A DNA stretch of 64,000 nucleotides from Caulochytrium protostelioides (lineage: Eukaryota > Chytridiomycota > Caulochytriomycetes > Caulochytriales > Caulochytriaceae), in the NCBI GenBank assembly GCA_003615045.1, contig ML014143.1:85522-149521 (forward strand), given 5' to 3'. The notes beneath the pieces are model-generated. The model was not told the origin of the DNA. It saw only the letters and a program-made list of their open reading frames with translations, and did not search any database. Positions 9,012 to 19,017 of the stretch are shown here, one piece after another (the stretch's first letter is position 1; each line of letters starts with the position of its first letter). The translations under genes and the position numbers were made by a program.

Positions 9012-9935
9012 TTTATCGCCGGATACGCTCGCCGATCAAGGGCTGCAGTGGGGGTTGCCCGGGGTTGCGGCACAGCGCGTCGACCAGTATGCCGTGGAAA
9101 CGCTGGGCGTACGCCTGCTACACCCGAGCCTTTAAAACGGTGATCTCGCCCTGGCCACCGGGGGCAAACTTGGAGGCGCCATAGGCAACCATCACTTCAG
9201 CGACCACGAACCTCTTCTTCGTGACTGCCCCGTATGCGACGCGGTTGAAGAACTGGGCCAACACGCGGTGCTTGCCACGGTACAGCCGCATGCAATGGCG
9301 TGCCCAGCGCGGTGGCGTGCCCAGCGTGCCCAGCAGGAACTCGGCCCACAGCGGTTTGTACGTGGCGAGCCACACCTCCAGTAATTGGTGGTGCGCGGCA
9401 AGCGCTGTGCTCGCGGTGCTCACCTCCGACGGCTGCTGCAGCTGATCCTTGTGATGTCGCTGCCACGTCTCTGACTGCTTTTAAGCGGCCTTCCTGCTGG
9501 CTTCCACTTAGTACTGCTTTCGGATCAGATTCCAGCTGACGACCTGGCCGCTGTGCCTCACCATGGCCATTAAAATGTTGGTGCGGCCCAGGTCTTTCCC
9601 GAGAATGCAGTACTGATCCCGGCGACCGGCCGAGGGTTTCTTGGTCTGATTGGGGCTGCCTGCCGGGGTGCTCGGTCTGATCCAGGCTCTCTCCCGGGGG
9701 GTGCTCGGCCTGATGGGGGCTGCCTACCAAGGGGGTTCTTGGCCCCGGGGGTAGCCGTGACGATCGGCACGGCGTCGGACACCTTCCTCTGGAGCCGGAA
9801 GTGGACGCACACGCTGGTCCCATCGTTGTCGATGCTGTCAGTGAACGTGTGGCCCTTGCCTTCCAGGTTGCGGAACGCCAGGGTGTCTGTCCACTGCTCC
9901 GCGGTCAAGACCGGTCAGTCGCATGGCGTGCGCGT
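8972..9935 (-). mobile_element. Degenerate Fanzor copy B (longest N-terminal remnant, same internal deletion as A)
   Basis: Minus-strand Fanzor relic. From 9908 downward an open frame gives the N-terminal region with FTDSIDNDGTSVCVHFRL, matching the 'TDG-SV-V' strand of Fanzors, then a Pro/Arg-rich linker built from short GC-rich repeats (9630-9740). After a frameshift, RuvC-I is clear: GKDLGRTNILMAMV (9555-9600), with the catalytic-type Asp in DLGR. The frame continues VVSWNLIRKQY*VEASRKAA*KQSETWQR, where two TAA codons replace the TAT and CAA seen in copy D. The rest, to KARV*, is nearly identical to copy A. It shares A's deletion junction (GILVD to ALCRNPGQ, about 9072-9080), so RuvC-II and RuvC-III acids are missing. 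It is non-functional as a nuclease. Confidence 0.85.
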
Positions 9936-10018
9936 TAGGTCGTCTCAAGGGAGGGCCTATCTACATGACAAGGTTCGCTAATTAAAAAAAATATACGCCA
10001 TGACGCCAGAAAAGCAAT

Positions 10019-12118
10019 TCACTTGCATGAGGGTAACGAAAACGCCTGCCACACCTCGCGCATCTCATTCGCATGAGTGATCTGCTGGCGGCACAACGTC
10101 GTCAGCATCGCCTTTATGTCGCGCACCTTCCCGGCTTGGAACCGGTCCAAGTCTTCAGCGAGGGTAGCGTTTGTCTCGGCGAGCTCGACCTCCAGCCGAG
10201 CCTGTGCCGCCTCCAGCTGCACAATCTTTTCCCGCGTCTTGCTAATTTGATTGCGGCGCGAGGCCTCCGGATCATGGTCGAGCAGCGAATTAATCGACGC
10301 CAGCAGGCTCCCGCCCGAATAATAGCTCGTGCCCATCACGACGGGGCGCGCATACGGACTGCCTCCGGCGCCCCCGGTCCCGGCGCCGGCGCCGGCTTGG
10401 GTGCCCGGCGGCGCGAGCGCGCCGCTCGCGTTCGCGCTGGCAAAGGGCGCATTGGCCGTCTCGGCGGACCCCTCCGCGGCCGGCAGCTTAGTGCCCATGA
10501 CGCCCGCCGTCGTGCCATACGGCGATCCGTTCGAGGGTGGGACACCGCCCAGGGTCGTGCTGGCACTGCTATGACCGGCGCTGTGTGGCGAGGTGCCACT
10601 GGTCCCGAAGCCGGAGCCGCGGAAGCCTTCGGCATTGACGATCGCTGCGATGCGCTGCGATTCCTGCTCGGATGCCTCAAGCTGAGCGAGCGTGGCGCGC
10701 TTGGCAGCAATGCTGTCCACGGTGCCCTCGAGGTCGGCCTGTTTGCGGTGGCGTGCGCGCAAGAGGCCCTCAATGGTCTGCGCGAACTGCGCGTACTCAT
10801 GCAATGTATCGGTGGCGCTAGCATCCTGGGCTTTGTAGAAGCGCTCGGTGATAGGCACCGTCTTATCGAAGGCTTCGCCGAAGAATTCGAGCAGCGGTCC
10901 GAGGGTGTGGTGGTCGAGGCTGAGCGAGAAACTGTTATACTTGTGCCCGAGTTCTGCGAGCGTTTGCATCATGTCCACGTGCTGCTTGCCGATGCGCTTC
11001 TGCACGCGGTACGTGTGCTGCATCTGCTCCAGGAATTGCGACGTGTAGCGCTCGGCGGCCGCAAAGCGGGGCTCAGGGTTCTTGAGTGGCGCCGTGCTCT
11101 TATCGGTGAGTTTGAGGTTGTCCGTAAATCGCAGCGAGCCGCTCCGCTGCTTGCGTAGCAGATGCGACTGGTCCGACTGCGCGAGCAGGTCGGTCCAGCT
11201 CGTGGTCGTCGCGACCAAGAACTGGTGGAAAATATGCTCGCGTGAGAGCACCGGGTGCTGCGCCACGCGGTTCAAAAATGTCTGCAGCTGTCGCTGGCGG
11301 CGGTTGAGCAAACTTGGGTCTTCGCGAACTTTCGCTGTCTTGGTTGCATAGTCCGAAATCGCGTGCTTCTCGGGTATTGGGGGCACGACAATGGCGGGAT
11401 GCGCGCGCGCCAGGATCTTGGCCAGGCTCTCAAATTCTGAGTAGCGTCGCTTCGTCTCGATCACGCCTGGCGCGCTCGGAAATTCCGATTGGATCACAAA
11501 CGCCATGTAGGAAGCGCCTGAGATCTCGGCGGCCTTCACATAGTAAGCGATCGCGATCCGCGCGACATCGCCGTCGTGGCCCACGTCGTGCGGTTGCTGC
11601 GGGTGCAGCAGCAGCTGCTGCTGCAGGTGCGTCACGCGGTTCTGCCATGCCAGCAGATCGGTCAGCACGGCACAGCACGGACCCTGCGGCAGCCGCGTGC
11701 CGCTCGCGTGGCCAAGCGCCATGGACAGCGACGGATGGTCGAAAACGCTGCTGCCGCCCGAGACCGGCGGGATAGACGTCGAGGAGGACAGCGCCGCGTG
11801 GCCGCCGCCGACAGCGCCGAGGGCGTGGGTCGGACTGCGTGCGGCGCCGTCGCCTGGATGGTGCGCCGTGGCCGCCGCGGCGCTCGGAGAGTGGGGCGAG
11901 GTGAGATCGCCGAAGGTGATGTGGGAGGACGGCGACGCCAGCTGGTCCATCGGGCTGAGGCCGTCAGCAGCGCTGTGGTCGTGGTCGTGGCCGTGGTCGT
12001 GATCGCGGTCATGGTCGCGAGAAAAAGCATTGCGCTGGGTCACATCGTCGTCGCTGATGTCGCGGTGGTGTGCGGCCATAAAGCCGTTGTCCATGGTGTC
12101 GTCAGCCGAGAGCGACAT
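10019..12118 (-). CDS. PX-BAR sorting nexin, Atg20/Snx41 type
   Basis: A 699-residue sorting nexin, probably acting on early endosomes in membrane recycling and in selective autophagy or the Cvt pathway. Residues 1-180 are a disordered His/Asp/Ser-rich tail. The PX domain spans about 183-300 and carries the phosphoinositide-binding RRYSEFE segment (near 221) and the PPIPEKHAISDYA loop, followed by an FLNRVAQHPVLSREHIFHQFL helix. Both are diagnostic of the Snx41/Snx42/Atg20 group. Residues 330-530 form a helical BAR-like region (LLEFFGEAFDKTVPITERFY), interrupted by a low-complexity Ser/Gly/Ala insert (about 540-630). A final coiled coil ends near the stop. The ATG at 12118 is preferred to an upstream in-frame ATG whose extension is Arg/Leu-rich and unlike a sorting nexin. 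Snx4/Atg24 is the main alternative; the PX motifs favour Atg20/Snx41. Confidence 0.85.
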   Translation of the reverse strand: MSLSADDTMDNGFMAAHHRDISDDDVTQRNAFSRDHDRDHDHGHDHDHSAADGLSPMDQLASPSSHITFGDLTSPHSPSAAAATAHHPGDGAARSPTHALGAVGGGHAALSSSTSIPPVSGGSSVFDHPSLSMALGHASGTRLPQGPCCAVLTDLLAWQNRVTHLQQQLLLHPQQPHDVGHDGDVARIAIAYYVKAAEISGASYMAFVIQSEFPSAPGVIETKRRYSEFESLAKILARAHPAIVVPPIPEKHAISDYATKTAKVREDPSLLNRRQRQLQTFLNRVAQHPVLSREHIFHQFLVATTTSWTDLLAQSDQSHLLRKQRSGSLRFTDNLKLTDKSTAPLKNPEPRFAAAERYTSQFLEQMQHTYRVQKRIGKQHVDMMQTLAELGHKYNSFSLSLDHHTLGPLLEFFGEAFDKTVPITERFYKAQDASATDTLHEYAQFAQTIEGLLRARHRKQADLEGTVDSIAAKRATLAQLEASEQESQRIAAIVNAEGFRGSGFGTSGTSPHSAGHSSASTTLGGVPPSNGSPYGTTAGVMGTKLPAAEGSAETANAPFASANASGALAPPGTQAGAGAGTGGAGGSPYARPVVMGTSYYSGGSLLASINSLLDHDPEASRRNQISKTREKIVQLEAAQARLEVELAETNATLAEDLDRFQAGKVRDIKAMLTTLCRQQITHANEMREVWQAFSLPSCK

Positions 12119-13904
12119 GATGGCACACACGAAACGACCAGAGCCACGCAGTCGTGGACGGAGGGCCGTTCGACAGAAAAAAAGACGAAGTGGCCGGAGA
12201 CGAGAACAAATGACAGAAAGCACTTCAAGCAAGGGCAAAGATGATGGGGAGAGGCGACGGCCAGACAGGACACGCGACAGACCGAGATCAGCCCGCTTCA
12301 GCGCACGAGAGACGCCGAGAAAATCGGCATGGAAGCGTCAATCGAAAGCTCAGGAAACGAGAAAAGGATGGGCATGTGGTCAGTGGCGCCAGCGACCCTC
12401 GTGAGCATGCTCGCTCATATGGCACGCTAGACTGCTTGTTGATGAGTGGGTCCGATCGCTGCGTGTGACATCCCCTGCATGCGAGTATACTTGCACGGTT
12501 AGCATCGCTTCGTCGGATGAAAGCGTCACCGTGAGGCGCTCGGTCACAGGGACAGGACGATGCGCTTCGCGGTCACCATCGCATCGCTCATCGTCGCATG
12601 GCCCACGAGCCACCCCGAGTCACGCCCATACGTCGTGGATCGGCGTCGCGGATGCTGGGCTGGGGCAGAGGGGCACGACGAGCTGCTGGGACGAGGCGCG
12701 GCCCGATCCCGTCGACCCGTGGCCCCGCCGCATGTCCCGCCGGCTCCGGCTCACCCGTTCAAGGAGCGCCAGGAGCGCCGGAGGCAACCCGCCGGACCGC
12801 ACGCCGTCGTAGCGGTGGAGCCGCCGTCACGGCCGTCCGCTCACGGTTCCAAGCGGCCTTCCAGGCCCCCCTTGCCCTCTTGCCCGGCACGGAGGCATGG
12901 ATGGAGCAGGGGACGGCGTGTGGGAGATCCTGGGACGCTGGGAAGCCGCCCCATCGACCCAAACTAAAAAAAATAGTCGAAAGGAGGATTCGAACACGGT
13001 GGCATGCCACGGCTGCTGCGCCACGCGGGAAGGGATCGACTCGTCAGGCTTGGGCATGGCAGCCTGAGTGGCTGCGCCACACGGGTGTGTAGGACCCCCG
13101 CCGCCGCGGCGGTCCGCTCACGCCCACGTGCTTGCCACGGATATCCCTACCGACCGCGCCCTCTATCCGCGGTCGGCGTAAACCAGGAGCCGCAGTCAAG
13201 AACGAGTCCGCCTGACTCGTATCGTGCCCCGAGATCGCGAGGAAGGCATCGCATCCCGTCAGATGTTGACTCATCATCGACTCGGCTTGCTCTGTGTGTA
13301 TGGACCTCACGTTGCCCCTGCCGTCCTCAGCGATCGCCGACGCTCCTCATCGTATCCACCCGACGCAGGCCCCAGGCCACTTGTTGCAACCCGTGTTTGA
13401 ACAGGAACAACCGTGCCGCGATCCGTGCTGCGGTCCGATCGGCCGCACCCCCTCGCGCACGATACCTCCGTTCCCACGACCGCCGCCTCCCGACCGCTAG
13501 GCCGCTCCCGACCCCGTCGAACGGCTCTTGAAAACTCAGACGCTGCCCAACAACTGTCCATTGTTTCCATTGCTTCTTTGCACATCGGCGCGACGCAGCC
13601 CTCCGCAACACAACGGCACACAACACGGCGAACGGGCGACGCCATCCGCCTGATACCCGATACCCGAAACTGCTGTTCCAGGTGGAAGCGCCGACCACCT
13701 ACATCTTCACGATCGCGACATCAGCTTGAATCCTGAACTCATTCTGAAAAACCCGCTTGCGCCGAGTATGACTGGCAGTTCGAGCTAAGCCGGGAAGGCG
13801 CTGTAATCTCCCATTATATCGATCGCAGGTGCCCGGCAGGCGCCCACGCCCGGCGGGGTGCACCGCGGGTCGTCGGCGCCGCCAACACGCCGACCACATC
13901 ACCG
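12119..13904. promoter_or_regulatory. Divergent intergenic region between sorting nexin and CaMKK-like kinase genes
   Basis: The two flanking genes point outwards, so both promoters lie here. No supported gene: open frames on both strands are Arg/Pro/Ser-rich and domain-free. A tRNA-like stretch at 12968-13085 was examined and rejected as a functional tRNA. Confidence 0.45.
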
Positions 13905-16817
13905 ATGGCCGCCCGACCCGCCGACACAGCCATGGACCCGCCGCGTGGCCGCGCCGCCCGTCCCGCTCGAGCCGCCAAGGCCACCACGATCGCCCAGACC
14001 ACCAAAACGCCAAAAACCGCGGCGCCTGCAACGGATCTTCTCGCAGTACCCATACGCGCCTTCTCCCGCGGCTGGGGAAAGATCGTCCGGGCGACGTCGC
14101 GCTCACGCTCGCCAACACAGCCACAGCCACCGACGCAACCGACGCAACCGCCACCGCCACCGCCACCACCACCACCCGCACTCGACACAGCTTTGTCGAC
14201 GGCCACGGCGGTGGCTCCGACGCCGACAGTCACAGCAGCTGCGATAACCTCATTGCCGACGGCAGGGAGGGCAAGGCCGGCATCGATAGCGGTCACGGCG
14301 ACCTCGGCAGCAACAGCAGTTGAGACTGCGTCGGGGGGGACGACCATAAGAGCGCTTTCCCATGACCAGCGTCCGCGTTCAGCTGCACCGGGTGCTGCTG
14401 ATACTGCTGCGGTGACTCCAGTCATCGAAACACCTGCTGTGCGGACTCGGACGACATCGAGAAAGCCGATAAAGAGGTCGGTGCCCGCCGCACCCAGACG
14501 GTCAGCCGTTCCGCCACCTGCCGGGGGCAACCCCGTGCTAACGACTACCTTGCGGCGGACTACGGATCCCAGTACCGGTCACAAAACCATCAACCATTAC
14601 GTGGTCCTGCATACCATTGGCACCGGTCGCTACGCCAAAGTAAAAGCTGCGCGCGTGCTTCGTTCTCCCGACTCGTCACCCGTTTTGGCTTCGAGTTTTA
14701 CGTCCGAGACCGCGTCGCCATTGGCCTGGCCATCGCCTAACGCGCCTCATGTTGTGTTGTCCGAATGGGTGGCCATCAAGATGATTGAGAAGGCTGGGCA
14801 ACGCCACCAGCGGCGGCTGCCAAGTCGGTTGCGGGCCTCCGCTGCCGAGGCGGACGCGGCGCGGGCGCTCGAGGCGGGGGCGCCGGCGGAGGCACACGGC
14901 ACGGCGGCCGCCGGCGTCCCACGGGAGGGCAGGCGGCAGCGTCCGCCGACGGACACGCTGCGCGCGCCGGCATCGATGGAAGTGCTGTCAACCCAGCCAC
15001 CGGCACCGGCCGACCAGGGCCCCCGTGGGCGGCCGCGCGCTTTGTCCGATAATCGTGGACGGCCGCTTGGCCGCGCTGCTCACCATGCTTCCGACGTGCG
15101 GCTGCTGCCGACCGATCCTCAGCGGCCTGACACGATTCTCGTGACGACGGGCGCGGCTCCCATGACCCGCATTCATCGCGAGGTGGCGCTCCTGCGTGCG
15201 GCGGCGGCCGCGACGACGACGACGGCTGGGACGGGGGCAGCGGGGGCAGCGGCTCGCCCACCAACGGGCGCCGCAAGCATCACGCAGCTGCGGGAGCTGA
15301 TACATGCGCCGTACGCAAACCGTATCTACTTGGTGCTTGACTACGCGAGTGGAGGTGAGATTGTGTGGCAGCGTGCTGCGGACACCTCGTCCCCGGCGCT
15401 CGGTCGCGTGGACGCCGCGCACCACCTGCAGCAAGCGCGGCCGGTGCTGACGCCTCGAGAAGTGCTCGTGATCGCTCGTGACGTGACGGCCGGCCTCGCC
15501 CATCTGCATGCCTGCGGGATTGTTCACCGCGACGTCAAGCCGGCCAACCTCATTTGGGCCACGCCGGCCCGCGAAGCCGTCAAGATTGTCGATCTCGGCG
15601 TCGGAACACGCTTCTGGATTCCCGGTTGCTGGGGCGGCCTCGACACGCCATCGTTGTCGTCGTCATCGTCATCGGGCGCATCAAGCGCACCGTCGGCCGC
15701 TGATAGCGATTCGAAAGCGCTAGAGGCCGCGTGGGCGCTCTATGATGAGGAGTATCCGCCGCTGTGGCCCAACGCACGCAGTGAGCTGGCCCGCACGGTC
15801 GGCACGCCGGCCTTCCTGGCCCCCGAGCTCTGTGGGTATGGTATGCCCCCCTTCGATGCCACAGCGTCGGCTTCTGGGCGGGTGGCCGACGTTTCCGCGG
15901 TTCCCGAGTTGCGGGTCACAGGACCCGCGCTGGACACGTGGTCCTGGGGCGTCACCCTCTACTGTCTTGTGTTTGGCTGCATCCCGTTTGCAGCGCGATC
16001 GGAGTTTGAGCTGTTCCGTGTGATTTGCACGAACACGCCCTCTTATACCGGGCCGACTGTCGTCACGGAAGCGCGCCACCGCGCGTATGCGGGGCATCGC
16101 GCTCCGACGCCGGCCCGCTTCTTTTTCGACTCGGACGCCTCCGACGCCGACGGCCACGGCTACGACGGCACGACCACGGCCAAGCCACCGCGCGACCCAC
16201 CCCCGTCTGGCCGTCTGGCTGTCGACCCGACCCTCGAGGTCGAGGCGTCAGCGATCGACGCGCTCATCGCCGTGCTGCCGCGTCTGCTGGTGAAGCATCC
16301 GCAGCTCCGCGCCAGCGTGATCGACGTGGCCCATGTCATTGCGGACTTTGGCGCGGTGCTGGAATCGTCTGCTTTGACCTCGTCGGCCGCGTCGGGCGAC
16401 TCGTCCTCGAAGCAGCGCGGCGCGAGCGTCGACTCGGTCGGAACCTTCGTACCCGCCGAATGGACCCGCGATGTCGTGGTCGCGTGTCAGAAAGCGCGGG
16501 CGCTGGACGCGCAGATGGTCACGGCAGGAATGGGCACGTGGCCCTGGCGGCACCTGGGGCGGAGCACGGCGTCGACGACGCCCGGGGCGGCGTCCGTGCC
16601 GGCGTTGCCGTACGCGATCCCTCGTGCGCCGAGCCGCCGTTCGTCCGCCGTCTCGACGGCATCGCACCCGCCGCCGCCGCCGGACGCGCCGGCCGGGCCC
16701 GGCGATGGCGACGACGACCCACCGAACGATGCGGAGGCCGGCGATGCCAGCGACGGCGGCGAGCAGGAAGAACAAGCGCGCCGCGCTGCGTGGTATCAAC
16801 AGCACCCGCCACTCTGA
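13905..16817 (+). CDS. Ser/Thr protein kinase, CaMKK / Sak1-Tos3-Elm1 (SNF1-activating) type
   Basis: A 970-residue kinase. Residues 1-220 are disordered and Pro/Thr-rich. The kinase domain begins with the glycine loop GTGRYAKVKAAR (about 239-250). The ATP-anchoring Lys is in VAIK (K292). A roughly 115-residue low-complexity insert then separates it from the alpha-C helix (HREVALLR, E426). Next come the hinge LVLDYASGGEI, the catalytic loop HRDVKPANL (D543), DLG (563-565, in place of DFG, as in many CaMKK/Sak1 kinases), an Ala/Ser insert in the activation segment, and GTPAFLAPE (APE 639-641). DTWSWGVTLYCLVFGCIPF is highly typical of the CaMKK/LKB1-substitute kinases that phosphorylate the SNF1/AMPK activation loop. 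The C-terminal ~200 residues are disordered and acidic. Likely role is energy or stress signalling upstream of SNF1; an Elm1-like role in budding or septation is the alternative. The first ATG in frame is used; a later ATG at 13932 is possible. Confidence 0.85.
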   Translation: MAARPADTAMDPPRGRAARPARAAKATTIAQTTKTPKTAAPATDLLAVPIRAFSRGWGKIVRATSRSRSPTQPQPPTQPTQPPPPPPPPPPALDTALSTATAVAPTPTVTAAAITSLPTAGRARPASIAVTATSAATAVETASGGTTIRALSHDQRPRSAAPGAADTAAVTPVIETPAVRTRTTSRKPIKRSVPAAPRRSAVPPPAGGNPVLTTTLRRTTDPSTGHKTINHYVVLHTIGTGRYAKVKAARVLRSPDSSPVLASSFTSETASPLAWPSPNAPHVVLSEWVAIKMIEKAGQRHQRRLPSRLRASAAEADAARALEAGAPAEAHGTAAAGVPREGRRQRPPTDTLRAPASMEVLSTQPPAPADQGPRGRPRALSDNRGRPLGRAAHHASDVRLLPTDPQRPDTILVTTGAAPMTRIHREVALLRAAAAATTTTAGTGAAGAAARPPTGAASITQLRELIHAPYANRIYLVLDYASGGEIVWQRAADTSSPALGRVDAAHHLQQARPVLTPREVLVIARDVTAGLAHLHACGIVHRDVKPANLIWATPAREAVKIVDLGVGTRFWIPGCWGGLDTPSLSSSSSSGASSAPSAADSDSKALEAAWALYDEEYPPLWPNARSELARTVGTPAFLAPELCGYGMPPFDATASASGRVADVSAVPELRVTGPALDTWSWGVTLYCLVFGCIPFAARSEFELFRVICTNTPSYTGPTVVTEARHRAYAGHRAPTPARFFFDSDASDADGHGYDGTTTAKPPRDPPPSGRLAVDPTLEVEASAIDALIAVLPRLLVKHPQLRASVIDVAHVIADFGAVLESSALTSSAASGDSSSKQRGASVDSVGTFVPAEWTRDVVVACQKARALDAQMVTAGMGTWPWRHLGRSTASTTPGAASVPALPYAIPRAPSRRSSAVSTASHPPPPPDAPAGPGDGDDDPPNDAEAGDASDGGEQEEQARRAAWYQQHPPL

Positions 16818-17217
16818 GCCACGCGCCTGCCAGGGCCCGACCTGATGGCTCGAGCGGTTCGACCCGTCGTTGTGGACGAAAAAAAAAAAGATAGAAAGAG
16901 AAACAATGGATTGTCATTCATGGCATGTGGCAGCCGCCGGTCCGAATGCGCCGGACACGGTGCGCAACACATGGTGGGGTATATGGTGTGAACCGGGTAC
17001 TCAAGAGAGCGACCGCTTCACGAAAGAAATGAACAAAAAGAAAAAGAGCAGCAGGAATCCCCATGCGGAGCATCGATGAGGATCCATCACGAAAGAAAGA
17101 GGGGACATGTAGCAGAAGGCGCGGCAGAGCCGCTCCGAGCGCGAGATGGCTGATAGCGGGGGAACCCATGGGAAAATGCGATGCAGATGAAAGCGAAATG
17201 AATGAAGCAACCAAGCG
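16818..17217. terminator. Shared 3' region of two convergent genes
   Basis: The kinase (+) and the mucin-like gene (-) converge here. The stretch has A-rich runs (16881-16910, 17022-17050) suitable for polyadenylation and no supported gene. Confidence 0.4.
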
Positions 17218-19017
17218 TTAGTTGAGCGGACTCAGGGGGTCGGCGAGCTCGCGCATGTACCGTCCCTGCGCCGTGTCCGAGTCGGATCCCATGCTCATGT
17301 CGTAATGATAGAGGGGAGCCTGGGACAGAGCCGGCGACAGGGTCGCCGTCATCGGCGGCGGCAGCGGCGGCGCACCAGCAGCAGCGGCGGCGTCGGCGGG
17401 CGCCGACGGCATCGCGACTACGTGCGGCGCCGTCGCGTAGGGGTACGCGGCCGCTGGCAGGGACAGCATACTTTGGCCCGGGCCGCCAGCGACCAGGTGG
17501 GACGACGTCGGGTCCCAGATGGACGTCGCGAGCGGCGGCAGCGCCATGGGCGCCGCGACGCCGGTCGGGTGGTGGGCGGTGGTGGGCCCGCGCGTGACGG
17601 GCGTCGCGGGCGGGCTGCTGGCGGGCGTGCCGTTCGTGACGGCGAGCACGGGGCCTGCGGCGGCGGCGAGGGCGGGCGTGACGACAGGCGTGGCGGCGGG
17701 CGAGAGCGTCGTGCGTAGCGGTGGCGGCGCCGCGGCGGAAACCGCGTGCATGGCCACGAGCGGCGCGAGCGAGTCGGTGCCCGTGGGCACGCGGGCCAGA
17801 CCGTGGCCGGCGTTCTGGGGCGGCGGGGTCGAGAGCGGCACGCGGGTGGGCCCCGGCGGCGTGTGGCGCTGGAAGCGGGCCGTGAGCCGCGCCCACGCGC
17901 TGCGGCGCGGCGGTACGAGCGGCGTGGTGGTCGTGGCGGCCATACCGGCTTTGCCCAGCGAGCCGCCGGCCATGCGCGAGCGGAACCGCTGGCGGTGGCG
18001 GACCTGGCTGAAGGGCGCGCGGCGCCGCCACTTGCGGTAGACGAGGAAGGCGATGAGCGCGACGCCGACGACACTCAGTACGATGATGAGGGCGAGTTTA
18101 CCGGCCGTGCTGAGGCCGCTGCTGCCTGAGTCGTCGGCGATGCTGCGATTGCCGGCGTTGTTCGGATCAACGACGGCGGGCGCTGCCGGGTCGGTCGACC
18201 CGTTGTGACTCGGATCGGCCCCGTCGCTTGTGGTTCCCGCATTGTTACTGTTGCTGGGGGAACCCGATGACGGCGATTCCGCCGCGTTATCCGGGTCGCC
18301 CGACGACGATGGCGCGTTACTGCTCGATCCGCCGTTGTTGCTGTTGTTGTTGTTGTTGGTATCATTCGAGCCGCTGTTGCCGCTGTCGGAGGGGCTCGGG
18401 GCGGCGGCGGGCGCGGACGTCGTGGCAGGCGGCGGCGGCGGCACCGGCGCTTGCGTCGTCACGGGCGGCGACGTCGTGGTCGGCGCCGGCGCTTGCGTCG
18501 TGGCGGGCGCTTGTGTCGTCGTCGTCGTCGGCGGCGGCGGCGGTGGCGGAGCCTGCGTGGTCGTCGTCGTCGTGGTCGGTGCCGGCGCTTGTGTCGTAGT
18601 CGGCGGCGGCGACTGAGTCGTCGTGGACGGCGGCGGCTGTGCCGTGGGCGACGCCGTCGTGCTGGCGGGCGCCGTCGGGGTTGGCGAGGCGGTGGTCGGC
18701 GAGGCGGTGGTCGGCGAGGCCGCGGTCGTCGAGGCGGGTGCGGTCGAGGCCGTCGTCGCCGTCGCCGGAGATCCGGCGCCGGGATCAGCCTCGGGCTCGG
18801 CGCGCGGGTAGTGGCGGCGACCGCGGCGGGGCTGGAAGGCGCCGGCACCCGTGGTGCGCAGCGCGAGGCGGGCCGTCACGACGCCCGGATACGGGTGCGC
18901 CGGTCGCCGGGTCGGCGTCGCAGGAGGCCGGTGCCAGGCCGCCGCGCCGAGCTCGGCCGTCACCAGCGCCATCAGCAGCCCGGCCTGAAGACCGGACAGC
19001 AGCGTCAAGAGTCGCAT
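17218..19017 (-). CDS. Mucin-like type I membrane protein (possible wall sensor)
   Basis: A 599-residue cell-surface protein. The start chosen gives a signal peptide (MRLLTLLSGLQAGLLMALVTAELGA) and drops 29 in-frame upstream residues lacking hydrophobicity. Residues 60-230 are a Thr/Pro/Ala stalk made of TTTQAPAP- and TTASPT-like repeats, expected to be heavily O-mannosylated. An Asn/Ser/Gly-rich linker follows (about 230-300). A single transmembrane helix (LALIIVLSVVGVALIAFLVY, about 307-326) ends in a basic stop-transfer KWRRR. The last 270 residues are a disordered, Pro/Ala-rich cytoplasmic tail. The layout resembles Wsc/Mid2-type wall-stress sensors and Msb2-like mucins, but there is no WSC or other named ectodomain, so this is only an analogy. 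A link to the wall-integrity-type MAPKKK at 26-33 kb is suggestive, not shown. Confidence 0.8.
   Translation of the reverse strand: MRLLTLLSGLQAGLLMALVTAELGAAAWHRPPATPTRRPAHPYPGVVTARLALRTTGAGAFQPRRGRRHYPRAEPEADPGAGSPATATTASTAPASTTAASPTTASPTTASPTPTAPASTTASPTAQPPPSTTTQSPPPTTTQAPAPTTTTTTTQAPPPPPPPTTTTTQAPATTQAPAPTTTSPPVTTQAPVPPPPPATTSAPAAAPSPSDSGNSGSNDTNNNNNSNNGGSSSNAPSSSGDPDNAAESPSSGSPSNSNNAGTTSDGADPSHNGSTDPAAPAVVDPNNAGNRSIADDSGSSGLSTAGKLALIIVLSVVGVALIAFLVYRKWRRRAPFSQVRHRQRFRSRMAGGSLGKAGMAATTTTPLVPPRRSAWARLTARFQRHTPPGPTRVPLSTPPPQNAGHGLARVPTGTDSLAPLVAMHAVSAAAPPPLRTTLSPAATPVVTPALAAAAGPVLAVTNGTPASSPPATPVTRGPTTAHHPTGVAAPMALPPLATSIWDPTSSHLVAGGPGQSMLSLPAAAYPYATAPHVVAMPSAPADAAAAAGAPPLPPPMTATLSPALSQAPLYHYDMSMGSDSDTAQGRYMRELADPLSPLN

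Noticed and set aside
12968-13085. tRNA-like sequence on the minus strand (B-box-like GTTCGAATCC, two TGGCGCAGC A-box-like words, T-run after the 3' end)
   Set aside because: The T-arm does not pair (CCGTG against CCTCC), the only possible acceptor pairing is 5 of 7, and the arm lengths do not make a cloverleaf. At most a decayed tRNA or SINE-like relic.
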